Shown piece by piece: positions 1 through 8,418 of a DNA stretch of 64,000 bases. Each line of letters starts with the position of its first letter. Position 1 is the first letter of the stretch. Below the pieces are notes generated by a model. The model did no database searches. It saw only the letters and a list, made by a program, of their open reading frames with translations, and was not told the DNA's origin. A program made the translations under genes and the position numbers. The stretch is from Sneathiella sedimenti (GTDB taxonomy: Bacteria > Pseudomonadota > Alphaproteobacteria > Sneathiellales > Sneathiellaceae). The stretch is from contig NZ_JAFLNC010000004.1 in assembly GCF_017313765.1 (NCBI RefSeq), positions 186,001 through 250,000 of the forward strand, written 5' to 3'.

Positions 1-921
1 GTAACTCTCGAACGTCTTGTCCACATGCCGCTCGTCCGGGTTGACCCAGGAGATGACAAAGACCGTGTAGCCCTGCTCGGTGCACCATTTGATGAAGGAG
101 TTCTCTGCCTTCAGGTCGAGAATATAGAATTTATTGATCCAGGGCGGCGTGATCAGCAGCGGCCGCTTATACACCTCTTTCGTGGTCGGCGCATACTGGA
201 GGAGCTGCATCAGGTCGTTCTCGAAAATCACCTTGCCGGGCGTCACCGCGATATTGCGCCCGACCTCGAAGGCGGATTCGTCCGTCATCTTCGGGATCAG
301 CTGCCCTTTCGTGCGCTTGAGATCGTCGAGCATGTTCTCCAGCCCGTGCACCAGGTTCTCGCCCTTGCTTTCCACGGTTTTCTTCAGGACATCCGGGTTG
401 GACCAGAAGAAGTTCGACGGTGACATCGCGTCCGTATAGAGCTTGGTATAAAACTCCGCCTTCTGCTTTGTCTGCTTGTCCAGCCCATCGACATCGGCAA
501 CCGTTTCCTGGATCCAGTTGGCGGTCATCAGGTAGGACTGCTTGATATAGTCAAAAATCTGGTTCTGGCTCCATTCCTCGGACTTGAAGCGTTTGTCACC
601 CGATTCCGGCGTCACCAGTGGCCCTGCTTCTTGCCCGCTGGCCCGCAACGCGGCACTCTGCCAGAGATCCATGTAGTTCTTCCACAGCGCGGCCTGCGCC
701 TCGATGATCTTGCCCGGATCGGCCATCATCTTGTTCATCAGCTCCATGAAGGTCTTGCCGACGGTTCCCGGGTCGGGATCGATATGGGTTTTTTGCTGGT
801 TGTTCAGAAATTCGGTGACGAGCTCCTGGCTCTGCGCGGCAATTTTTGCGAAATTCTCTGCGAATTCCTTGGACGCCTCTAAGGCTTCCTGGCTGCTTTC
901 GAGCGGCTCCTTGTTCGACAT
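1..921 (-). CDS. phaC: Class I poly(3-hydroxyalkanoate) synthase, N-terminal part (cut by window edge)
   Basis: This is the first 307 codons of a PHA synthase, which polymerises 3-hydroxyacyl-CoA into storage polyester on granule surfaces. The frame reads without a stop from the ATG at 921 to the window edge. The family hallmarks visible are TPPWINKFYILDL and, at the very end, FVISWVNPDERHVDKTF. In the family the catalytic Cys lipase-like box lies just beyond this point, so catalytic residues cannot be checked here. Full-length class I enzymes are about 600 residues, so roughly half is present. The N-terminal 90 residues are helical and polar, as is usual. A candidate extended -10 promoter lies about 145 bases upstream. 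The family assignment is secure; class I rather than III is inferred from the long N-terminus. Confidence 0.93.
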   Translation of the reverse strand, partial: MSNKEPLESSQEALEASKEFAENFAKIAAQSQELVTEFLNNQQKTHIDPDPGTVGKTFMELMNKMMADPGKIIEAQAALWKNYMDLWQSAALRASGQEAGPLVTPESGDKRFKSEEWSQNQIFDYIKQSYLMTANWIQETVADVDGLDKQTKQKAEFYTKLYTDAMSPSNFFWSNPDVLKKTVESKGENLVHGLENMLDDLKRTKGQLIPKMTDESAFEVGRNIAVTPGKVIFENDLMQLLQYAPTTKEVYKRPLLITPPWINKFYILDLKAENSFIKWCTEQGYTVFVISWVNPDERHVDKTFESY

Positions 922-1065
922 GCTGACATATTCTCCCTGAGTTGCTCTCGTCTGTGATGACCGACAGATTTCAGGCTGAATAAAATTCCCCGATAGCCCT
1001 GAAATCGTCAGAAAACATTGCGAATTTCTCCCTCTTATGTTTAATGATAGCGTTGTTTTTTTAAG

Positions 1066-1074
1066 AGTATATCA
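1066..1074 (-). promoter_or_regulatory. Candidate extended -10 promoter for phaC
   Basis: Read on the - strand this is TGATATACT, which fits the extended -10 pattern TGnTATAnT. It sits in an AT-rich block between phaC and the divergent OmpA-domain gene. No convincing -35 is present; TTGAGA lies 15 bases further upstream. The same nonamer occurs upstream of the sulfotransferase gene at 14675-14683, also on the - strand. Confidence 0.35.
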
Positions 1075-1137
1075 AAAACTTGCCAATCTCAATGCGGGCC
1101 TCGGGTCAAAGCGGGGACAGGCAGGACGGACATCTTG

Positions 1138-2301
1138 ATGACCATGACGCCACACGTATTCGAAAATCGCCTTTTACGCGCCTCTCGCCTCTTGCTGTGC
1201 GGGGTCCTTCTGCTGGGCTTGTTGGCAGGGACCGCCTGTTCCACCGACAATACCGACGAGCAGGAGGCGGCGGAATATCCGAACCTGAACAAGGTACCGG
1301 AGAAGCCGGAAACGGTTGCCTCGCTGGCGGAGGCCAAGGAGATCGAGGAAGGGCTGCGCGCCGATCGCGACAAGGCCCGCTATACCGATGAGACCCTCCG
1401 TGCCGATACGTCGTTGCAGCCGCCGCTGGCGGCGCCCCCAAAACCGGTGGTCGAGGAAGTAAAGACGGAAACCGTCACCGAGGTGACCGAAACGGTGAAA
1501 GCGGACGGTTCTGAAACAGTGACCGAGACCGTAACCGAGGTTGTCGAGGACAAAACCACCGAAGCGGCGGCCCCTGCCGTTGCCGCCGTGGCCCAGGAAA
1601 AAGTGACGGAAACACCGCTGCCCGCACCCGAAGTTGCAGCGGCCGCAACCGACGAGACCCCGACGGCAGCGCCCATGCGCGACCAGGTGATTAGCGGCGA
1701 GACCACGCCAAAGCCGGCCGTCGCCAGTGTCTATGAGCAGCAGCTTGCGGCCCAGAACGCAACCCGCCTGCCGGATACCATAAGCGCGAGCGGCGCCTCC
1801 AATACGGCGTCAACGGCGTCAACCGAGGCATCGGCCCCGGCAGCAACGGCCGCGTCCTCTTCCTCCTCTTCCGGCAATTCGCTGACCCTTAATCCGCCGG
1901 CCAATGAGGGCGGGCGCGTCATCCAGAATTATGCCGCCTCCGACGGGTCAAGGCCGATCGAAACCATTTACTTCGCGCAAGGCTCTCACCGCATCAGCGC
2001 GGCGGACAGGGCCAAGCTCGACCGCATCGCCCGCACCCAGAAGGCGACCGGCGGCACGCTGAAGATCGTCGGCCACGCCTCCAGCCGGACGCGGGACATG
2101 CCCGAAGCGCGGCACATGATCGTCAATCTCAATGTCTCGCAACTGCGGGCATCGAAGATTGCGGAGTATTTTATCGAGGCGGGGGTTGAACCGTCCAATC
2201 TTTTGGTCGAATCCGTCAGCGATGCGGAACCCCTGATCAATGAGCCGATGCCGAGTGCCGAAGCAAAGAACCGCCGCGCGGAAATCTTTCTTCTAAATTA
2301 A
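1138..2301 (+). CDS. OmpA-domain envelope protein
   Basis: A 387-residue exported protein. It has a hydrophobic N-terminal segment ending in LLAGTACS, which may be a lipoprotein signal although the -3 residue is Gly instead of the usual Leu. A long low-complexity Ala/Thr/Pro/Glu linker follows (about residues 40-260), including a stretch rich in TVTE repeats near 108-140. The C-terminal 110 residues form an OmpA-like peptidoglycan-binding domain (IETIYFAQGS near its start, NRRAEIFLL at the end). The family is known to tether the outer membrane to peptidoglycan. The ATG at 1138 is preferred because AGGACGGA lies about 7 bases upstream. The gene is divergent from phaC. Its precise role is unknown. 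Confidence 0.8.
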   Translation: MTMTPHVFENRLLRASRLLLCGVLLLGLLAGTACSTDNTDEQEAAEYPNLNKVPEKPETVASLAEAKEIEEGLRADRDKARYTDETLRADTSLQPPLAAPPKPVVEEVKTETVTEVTETVKADGSETVTETVTEVVEDKTTEAAAPAVAAVAQEKVTETPLPAPEVAAAATDETPTAAPMRDQVISGETTPKPAVASVYEQQLAAQNATRLPDTISASGASNTASTASTEASAPAATAASSSSSSGNSLTLNPPANEGGRVIQNYAASDGSRPIETIYFAQGSHRISAADRAKLDRIARTQKATGGTLKIVGHASSRTRDMPEARHMIVNLNVSQLRASKIAEYFIEAGVEPSNLLVESVSDAEPLINEPMPSAEAKNRRAEIFLLN

Positions 2302-2402
2302 CGAAAAGTCGTTTAAATACCCGCGTAGGAATAACCCCAGGCTCCCGGAACGCCCGAAATGCGCGCCGGGAACCGCTTTATTAATGTAACAGGAAAAGGC
2401 TG

Positions 2403-3611
2403 ATGGATCCGGATTTCCACCGAATAAAACGCTTGCCGCCATATGTATTCGAAGAAGTGAATCGAATGAAAGCAAAGGCGCGAGCGGCCGGAGAAGACAT
2501 CATCGATCTCGGTATGGGCAATCCCGACAGCCCAACGCCGCCGCATATCGTTGAAAAGCTGGTGGAAACAGTGCGCGACGGCCGCACCCATCGCTATTCG
2601 ACCAGCCGGGGCATTCCCGGGCTGCGCCGCGCCAACGCCGCCTATTATAAGCGCCGCTTCGATGTCGAGATCGACCCGGAGACGGAAACCATTGCGACAC
2701 TTGGCTCGAAAGAGGGGCTGGCCAACCTCGCCATGGCGATCACTACGCCGGGCGATGTCATTCTGTCGCCGAACCCGAGCTACCCGATTCACCCCTATGG
2801 CTTCATCATCGCCGGGGCCGTTGTCCGTCATTTCGAGGTCGGGCCGGGAATTGACTTCTTTGCTGCGCTGGAGCGCGCGGTGCGGCACTGCATCCCGACG
2901 CCGACCTGCCTGATCCTCAATTTCCCGTCGAACCCGACGGCAATGACGGTGGATCTGGAGTTCTACAAGGAAGTCGTGAAATTCGCCAAGGAGCACGGGA
3001 TGTACATCCTGTCCGACCTGGCCTATGCGGAGATTTACTTCGGCGACGTCAAGCCGCCGTCGATCCTGCAGGTGGAGGGCGCGCGCGATATCGCGGTCGA
3101 GTTTACCTCGCTCAGCAAGACCTATTCCATGCCGGGCTGGCGCATGGGATTCGCGACCGGTAACAAACGGCTGGTCGGCGCGCTGGCCCGTATCAAGTCC
3201 TATCTCGATTACGGCGCCTTCACCCCGATCCAGGTGGCGGCGACGGCAGCCCTCAACGGCCCGCAGGACTGTGTTGAGGATTTCCGGCAGCTTTACAAGC
3301 ACCGGCGCGACGTGCTGATCTCCGGCTTTGCCGCGGCGGGATGGGAGGTGCCGTCCCCGGAGGCGACCATGTTCGCCTGGGCGCCAATCCCGGAACCCTT
3401 CACGCATCTGGGCAGCCTCGAATTTTCGAAACTCCTGCTGCAGGAAGCGAAAGTTGCAGTCGCCCCCGGCCTTGGCTTTGGGGAACATGGGGACGGCTTT
3501 GTCCGTGTCGCCATGGTTGAGAATGAGCAGCGGATTCGCCAGGCGAGCCGCAACATCAAGAAATTCATGGCGAATGCAGATCAGCATCTCGCCAGAAAAG
3601 AGGCGTCCTGA
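2403..3611 (+). CDS. PLP-dependent aminotransferase (AlaC / LL-diaminopimelate aminotransferase-like)
   Basis: A 402-residue class I/II fold-type I aminotransferase. The PLP-binding lysine is in SLSKTYSMPGWRMGF (Lys239), and the N-terminal GMGNPDSPTPPHIV and NFPSNPTA motifs are family-typical. Homologues of this type are annotated either as alanine/glutamate-pyruvate aminotransferase (AlaC) or as LL-DAP aminotransferase; sequence alone does not decide. AGGAAAAGG precedes the ATG. The stop is two bases before the homoserine dehydrogenase start, so the two are surely co-transcribed. That places it next to the aspartate-family amino acid pathway, a pairing common in alphaproteobacteria. Confidence 0.88.
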   Translation: MDPDFHRIKRLPPYVFEEVNRMKAKARAAGEDIIDLGMGNPDSPTPPHIVEKLVETVRDGRTHRYSTSRGIPGLRRANAAYYKRRFDVEIDPETETIATLGSKEGLANLAMAITTPGDVILSPNPSYPIHPYGFIIAGAVVRHFEVGPGIDFFAALERAVRHCIPTPTCLILNFPSNPTAMTVDLEFYKEVVKFAKEHGMYILSDLAYAEIYFGDVKPPSILQVEGARDIAVEFTSLSKTYSMPGWRMGFATGNKRLVGALARIKSYLDYGAFTPIQVAATAALNGPQDCVEDFRQLYKHRRDVLISGFAAAGWEVPSPEATMFAWAPIPEPFTHLGSLEFSKLLLQEAKVAVAPGLGFGEHGDGFVRVAMVENEQRIRQASRNIKKFMANADQHLARKEAS

Positions 3612-3613
3612 TC

Positions 3614-4906
3614 GTGAGTACAAATGTAAGAATTGGTATCGCCGGGCTCGGCACTGTCGGCGCGGGTGTGTTGAAGATCATCAAGGAGCATGGCGACCTG
3701 CTGGAGGCGCGCTCCGGGGCGCATCTGACAGTCACCGCCGTTTCCGGACGCGATAAAACCAAAGACCGCGGCGTCTCGCTGGACGGGCTGACATGGTATG
3801 ATGATGCCCGCGCGCTCGCCGACGATCCGAATGTGGATATCGTGCTGGAACTGATCGGCGGAAGCGATGGCATCGCCAAGGACCTCTGCGTGAAATCCCT
3901 TTTGAACGGCAAGCCGGTGGTCACCGCGAACAAGGCCCTGCTGGCCGAGCATGGCAACGCGCTTGCGAAACTCGCCGAGGAACATAATGCCCAGCTCGCC
4001 TATGAAGCGGCAGTCGCCGGCGGCATCCCGATCATCAAGGCGCTGCGCGAAGGGCTGGCGGGCAATGCCATCTCCCGCGTTTACGGCATCCTGAACGGCA
4101 CCTGCAACTATATCCTCACCGAGATGGAGGAGACGGGCGGCGAGTTTGACGCCATCCTGAAGGACGCGCAGGACCTGGGCTATGCCGAGGCCGATCCCAG
4201 TTTTGATATCGATGGCGTCGATGCTGCGCATAAGCTCGCGATCCTGACCAGCGTCGCCTTCGGCACCCCGGTCGACTTCGCACAGGTCTATATCGAGGGG
4301 ATCCGTAACGTCACCGCCGCCGATATCACTGCGGCGAGTGAGCTTGGCTACCGTATCCGCCTTCTGGGTGTGGCCCGGCGGACAGAGAAGGGGATCGAGC
4401 AGCGGGTGCATCCCTGCATGGTCCGGCATGAGACCACCATCGCCAATGTGAACGGCGTCTTCAACGCGGTTGTCGTGGATGGCGATTTCGTCGACGAGAC
4501 GTCCTATGTCGGGCGCGGTGCGGGCGAGGGGCCGACGGCCTCCGCCGTGGTCGCTGATATCGTTGATATCGCGCTTGGCCGCCACACCCCGACTTTCGGC
4601 ATTCCGGTCTCGAAGATGACGGAGATCCCGACGGTTCCGGTCGAGGATCATGTGGGGGCCTATTACGTCTGTCTCACCGTCTATGACAAGCCGGGCGTGA
4701 TTGCCGATGTGTCGGCGGTATTCCGCGATGAAAACATTTCCATCGAGAGCCTGCTTCAGCGCGGCCGCTCCAAGCAGGAGGCGGTTTCCGTCATCCTCGT
4801 CACCCATGAGGTGCAGGAGGCGGCGTTGGTGCGGGCGCTTGGAAAAATAGAGAAATTCGCCCATAGTGTGGCAAAGCCGCGTATGATTCGCATTGTGTCA
4901 CTATAG
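3614..4906 (+). CDS. hom: Homoserine dehydrogenase
   Basis: A 430-residue NAD(P)-dependent enzyme reducing aspartate semialdehyde to homoserine, the branch point to threonine and methionine. An N-terminal Rossmann fold shows IAGLGTVGAGV near residue 7. The catalytic domain carries NGTCNYILTEM and GYAEADPSFDIDG. A C-terminal ACT domain from about residue 350 (AYYVCLTVYDKPGVIADV) implies feedback control, threonine in the family. It is monofunctional, with no aspartokinase fused. The start is GTG, two bases after the aminotransferase stop. Full length for the ACT-bearing family. Confidence 0.97.
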   Translation: MSTNVRIGIAGLGTVGAGVLKIIKEHGDLLEARSGAHLTVTAVSGRDKTKDRGVSLDGLTWYDDARALADDPNVDIVLELIGGSDGIAKDLCVKSLLNGKPVVTANKALLAEHGNALAKLAEEHNAQLAYEAAVAGGIPIIKALREGLAGNAISRVYGILNGTCNYILTEMEETGGEFDAILKDAQDLGYAEADPSFDIDGVDAAHKLAILTSVAFGTPVDFAQVYIEGIRNVTAADITAASELGYRIRLLGVARRTEKGIEQRVHPCMVRHETTIANVNGVFNAVVVDGDFVDETSYVGRGAGEGPTASAVVADIVDIALGRHTPTFGIPVSKMTEIPTVPVEDHVGAYYVCLTVYDKPGVIADVSAVFRDENISIESLLQRGRSKQEAVSVILVTHEVQEAALVRALGKIEKFAHSVAKPRMIRIVSL

Positions 4907-4965
4907 GTGTTGGGTAGCAGTGAGCGTGACAGGATGATCGCGCCAAGAGTAATGGAAGAAGAAAT

Positions 4966-5925
4966 ATGACTAAGTCCTCGCATTTGGATAGAAATCTCAC
5001 CCTGGAAATCGTCCGTGTGACGGAAGCCGCCGCGCGCGCCGCCTGTAATTTGGTAGGCCTCGGCGATGAGAAGGCCGCCGACCAGGCCGCCGTGGACGCG
5101 ATGCGGACCGCACTCAACCTCCTGAATATTGAAGGCCGGATCGTCATCGGCGAGGGCGAGCGGGACGAAGCGCCGATGCTCTATATCGGCGAGGAAGTCG
5201 GCACGGGCAAGGGCCCGAAGATCGACATCGCGCTTGACCCGCTGGAAGGCACGACCCTGACCGCCAAAGGCGGACCGAACGCGCTGGCCGTGATCGCGTT
5301 CGCGGAGGAAGGGAACTTCCTGAACGCGCCGGATACCTATATGGAAAAGATCGCCGTCGGCGGTGGCTACCCCGAAGGGATCATCGATATCAACAAGTCA
5401 GCCGGTGAAAACCTCCGCGCAATTGCCGAGGCAAAGGGCGTGCCGGTCAATCAGACCATGGCCTGCGTCCTCGATCGGCCGCGCCATGCAGAAATTATCG
5501 CTGATATCCGCGAGACGGGCGCGCGTATCCAGTTGATCTCCGACGGTGACGTGGCCGGCGTGATGGCGACTGCAAATCCCGACACGGGCATCGATATGTA
5601 TGTCGGCACCGGCGGCGCACCGGAAGGCGTTCTCGCCGCGGCGGCGCTTCGTTGCATCGGTGGACAGATGCAGGGTCGCCTGGTCTTCCGCAATGACGAC
5701 GAGAAGGCCCGTGCCGCCAAATGGGGCATCACCGACCTGCACCGGATCTATAACCTTGAGGAACTGGCTGCCGGGGAAGTCATCTTTGCGGCAACCGGCG
5801 TAACCGACGGCTCCATGCTGCGCGGCGTGCGCCAGCGGGGCGACCGGGTCTATACGGAAACCATCGTGATGCGGTCCTACTCCGGCACGGTGCGCTACAT
5901 CCGGGGCGATCATAAAGCTAAATAA
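4966..5925 (+). CDS. glpX: Class II fructose-1,6-bisphosphatase
   Basis: A 319-residue cytosolic phosphatase converting fructose-1,6-bisphosphate to fructose-6-phosphate in gluconeogenesis. It is the GlpX type: EGRIVIGEGERDEAPMLYIGE and the metal/phosphate motif ALDPLEGT are present, as is the substrate-loop region YVGTGGAPEGVLAAAAL. Length matches the family. It lies 59 bases after hom and 13 bases before recJ, all on the same strand; hom-glpX-recJ is a recurrent alphaproteobacterial order. The start has a purine-rich GGAAGAAG upstream. Confidence 0.97.
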   Translation: MTKSSHLDRNLTLEIVRVTEAAARAACNLVGLGDEKAADQAAVDAMRTALNLLNIEGRIVIGEGERDEAPMLYIGEEVGTGKGPKIDIALDPLEGTTLTAKGGPNALAVIAFAEEGNFLNAPDTYMEKIAVGGGYPEGIIDINKSAGENLRAIAEAKGVPVNQTMACVLDRPRHAEIIADIRETGARIQLISDGDVAGVMATANPDTGIDMYVGTGGAPEGVLAAAALRCIGGQMQGRLVFRNDDEKARAAKWGITDLHRIYNLEELAAGEVIFAATGVTDGSMLRGVRQRGDRVYTETIVMRSYSGTVRYIRGDHKAK

Positions 5926-5938
5926 CGGGGACTGATTC

Positions 5939-7726
5939 ATGGACGCGCCTTTCGCGCCGGCCTTTCTGGATGTTGAAAATTCCCTGACGTCCCGGCGCTG
6001 GCGATTGCGGTCCGAGAATGAACGCCTCGGCCTTGCCATCTCCCAGCGGCTGGACGTGCCAGAAATTGTCGGCCGGGTGATGGCGGGGCGCGGTGTCCCG
6101 CTGGAGGAGGCGGAGCAGTACCTGACGCCGCAGCTGCGCCACCTGCTGCCCGATCCGTCCAGTTTCAAGGATATGGATGCGGGGGCGGCGCGCATTGCGG
6201 CGGCGATCCAGGCGGGGGAGAAGGTCGCCGTCTTTGGCGACTATGACGTGGATGGCGCAACTTCCTCCGGTCTGTTGAAGCGATTCTTTAACGCGATTCG
6301 CCAACCCCTTGAAATATATATCCCCGACCGCATGAAGGAAGGCTACGGCCCGAATGCACCGGCGATGGACACGCTGAAAGGGCGGGGGATCGACCTGGTC
6401 ATCACCGTCGACTGCGGGATTGTTTCCTTCGACGTGTTGAAACATGCCCGGGAGATCGGGCTGGACGTGATCGTTGTCGATCATCACCAGGCCGAAACGC
6501 GCCTGCCCGAGGCGGTGGCCGTCATCAATCCCAAGCGCCATGACGAGAGCCAGCAATTTACCTATCTTGCCGCTGTCGGCGTCACCTTCCTGCTGGTGGT
6601 GGCGATCAACCGCGCGCTCCGAAACGCGGGCTGGTACAACGACGCCCGGCCGGAGCCGGATCCGCGCCATTGGCTCGACCTGGTAGCGCTGGGGACGGTC
6701 TGCGACGTGGTGCCACTGATCGGGCTTAACCGCGCCTTTGTCGCGCAAGGGCTGAAAGTAATGGCGCGGCGGGGCAATGCGGGCCTCGCGGCACTTGCCG
6801 ATGTGGCCGGGCTGGATGAGACGCCGGGCACCTATCACGCGGGGTTCCTGCTAGGCCCCCGGGTCAATGCCGGGGGGCGGGTCGGGCGTCCTGAATACGG
6901 CCCGGAACTGCTGTCCAGCGACAGCCCGGATAAGTGCCGGGAACTGGCCGGGCATCTCGATCGCTATAACAAGGAACGCAAGGAGATCGAGGCCGAGGTG
7001 CAGACAGAGGCGCTGCTGATGGTGGAGAAAAGCAGTCTCAAGAATGATTCGGTGATTGTCGTCGCCGGGGAGGGGTGGCATCCCGGCGTGATCGGTATTG
7101 TCGCCAGCCGCCTGAAGGACACCTATCAGCGCCCGGCGGTCGTGATCGCGCTGGACGGCGGGACGGGCAAGGGCTCCGGCCGCTCGATTCCCGGTGTGGA
7201 TATGGGCGCCGCCGTGGGGGCCGCGCGGCATAAGGAGCTTATCGTCGCCGGCGGCGGCCATCTGATGGCGGCAGGGCTGACCATTGCGTCGGACAAGATC
7301 GACGCCTTTCGCGCCTTTCTGAACGAGCGGCTGGCAAAGGACGTGAGCGACGCGGCGAGGGCGGCCAGCCTCGGCCTTGACGGCGCGCTCTCCATCGAGG
7401 GGGCAACACCGGAGCTTGTGGCGCTGCTGGAGCAGGCGGGGCCTTACGGAGCCGGAAACCCAGAGCCGAGATTCGCATTACCGCGTGTCCGGCTGGTGCA
7501 GGCGAGCATTGTCGGCGAAAATCATGTGCGCTGTATCCTCACCGGGACGGCCGGTCGCGGGCGTTTGACGGGGATATGCTTCCGCGCACTGGAAACGCCG
7601 CTTGGGGACGCCCTGCTGGGCCATAACGGCGGCAGTTTTCATATTGCCGGGCATCTGAGAAAGAATAACTGGCGCGGAAACGTCTCGGCCCAGTTGCTGA
7701 TTGAGGACGCCTACCGCCTCGCATAA
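5939..7726 (+). CDS. recJ: Single-stranded-DNA-specific exonuclease RecJ
   Basis: A 595-residue 5'-3' ssDNA exonuclease acting in recombinational repair and mismatch repair. The DHH phosphoesterase core shows FGDYDVDGATSSG near residue 100, VITVDCGI and VIVVDHHQAE. The DHHA1 region has GWHPGVIGIVASRLK, and GGGHLMAAGLT follows. The C-terminal OB-like domain ends at YRLA. Length is normal for RecJ. It starts 13 bases after glpX and is followed by the tRNA-Glu pair, where the transcription unit probably ends. Confidence 0.97.
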   Translation: MDAPFAPAFLDVENSLTSRRWRLRSENERLGLAISQRLDVPEIVGRVMAGRGVPLEEAEQYLTPQLRHLLPDPSSFKDMDAGAARIAAAIQAGEKVAVFGDYDVDGATSSGLLKRFFNAIRQPLEIYIPDRMKEGYGPNAPAMDTLKGRGIDLVITVDCGIVSFDVLKHAREIGLDVIVVDHHQAETRLPEAVAVINPKRHDESQQFTYLAAVGVTFLLVVAINRALRNAGWYNDARPEPDPRHWLDLVALGTVCDVVPLIGLNRAFVAQGLKVMARRGNAGLAALADVAGLDETPGTYHAGFLLGPRVNAGGRVGRPEYGPELLSSDSPDKCRELAGHLDRYNKERKEIEAEVQTEALLMVEKSSLKNDSVIVVAGEGWHPGVIGIVASRLKDTYQRPAVVIALDGGTGKGSGRSIPGVDMGAAVGAARHKELIVAGGGHLMAAGLTIASDKIDAFRAFLNERLAKDVSDAARAASLGLDGALSIEGATPELVALLEQAGPYGAGNPEPRFALPRVRLVQASIVGENHVRCILTGTAGRGRLTGICFRALETPLGDALLGHNGGSFHIAGHLRKNNWRGNVSAQLLIEDAYRLA

Positions 7727-7767
7727 CCCTGTCCACGGTAAAATTTGAAAAAATTCCAATTTTTTAC

Positions 7768-7796
7768 TTGATATGTCGGGCGAAGATCGGTAAATC
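7768..7796 (+). promoter_or_regulatory. Candidate sigma-70 promoter of the tRNA-Glu genes
   Basis: TTGATA (7768-7773), a 17-base spacer and TAAATC (7791-7796) lie 22 bases upstream of the first tRNA. The spacing is ideal and the -35 is one base off consensus; the -10 is weaker. Position and lack of other candidates make it the likely tRNA promoter. Confidence 0.45.
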
Positions 7797-7818
7797 CTGC
7801 CCCTGCGACCGGATACGT

Positions 7819-7893
7819 GTCCCCTTCGTCTATCGGTTAGGACGCCAGATTTTCATTCTGGAAAGAGGAGTTCGATTCTCCTAGGGGATACCA
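7819..7893 (+). tRNA. tRNA-Glu (anticodon UUC)
   Basis: A 75-base cloverleaf with encoded CCA. The anticodon stem CCAGA/TCTGG encloses the loop TTTTCAT, giving anticodon TTC. The T arm is GAGGAGTTCGATTCTCC. The acceptor stem pairs GTCCCCT with AGGGGAT, with a G-U pair at the first position and A as discriminator base. Confidence 0.96.
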
Positions 7894-7922
7894 TCCGGTC
7901 CGCGGCTGTACCCTTACATTGC

Positions 7923-7997
7923 GTCCCCTTCGTCTATCGGTTAGGACGCCAGATTCTCATTCTGGAAAGAGGAGTTCGATTCTCCTAGGGGATGCCA
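7923..7997 (+). tRNA. tRNA-Glu (anticodon CUC)
   Basis: Nearly identical to the tRNA 29 bases upstream. It differs at the anticodon first base (loop TTCTCAT, anticodon CTC) and at the discriminator base, which is G here and A in the first copy. CCA is encoded. The pair is probably one transcript and arose by duplication; together they read both Glu codons. Confidence 0.95.
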
Positions 7998-8099
7998 ACG
8001 CCGCGGCGGACAGATCTATTTGCTCTCTTCCATTTTTCGTCCCGATCACTAAGTATAGGGTAATCGCGCCTGCTGTGACTTTAACTGACGGAGATATTG

Positions 8100-8402
8100 A
8101 TGAATTTGCGCCTGTGTTTTGAACATAAAGCCGGAGTGAATATCGACGAGGCCACCGTCTTTCGTCATTACGCGGAGAATTACCTGAACGGGTTTAACGT
8201 GAAATGGGCCGGCTCGATCAGCATCCCGCACCATGATACGAAAACCAGCCCGATGGAGCCGCTCTGGCAGTATATAATCCCGGATGCCTCCACGGCGGCC
8301 CGCGACTACCTGATCGAGTATCTCGATCGCAACCCGATGGCCGGCTATTTCGTCCATGTCTATGAAGTCGACAGCGGCACCGGCGACCAGAAAATTCACT
8401 AG
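8100..8402 (+). CDS. Small protein of unknown function
   Basis: A 100-residue soluble protein that I do not recognise. It begins MNLRLCFEHKAGVNIDEATV and is rich in aromatic residues (about nine Tyr/Trp), with no signal peptide or membrane segment. ACGGAGA lies 5-6 bases before the ATG at 8100, which is why this start is preferred over the TTG one codon earlier. Codon usage matches the host. It stands alone between the tRNA pair and the convergent pentapeptide-repeat gene. Confidence 0.65.
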   Translation: MNLRLCFEHKAGVNIDEATVFRHYAENYLNGFNVKWAGSISIPHHDTKTSPMEPLWQYIIPDASTAARDYLIEYLDRNPMAGYFVHVYEVDSGTGDQKIH

Positions 8403-8418
8403 ACCTTAAGGGGTGTTG

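Noticed and set aside
3581-4864. A 427-codon open frame on the - strand
   Set aside because: Antisense to hom; no ribosome site or recognisable fold.
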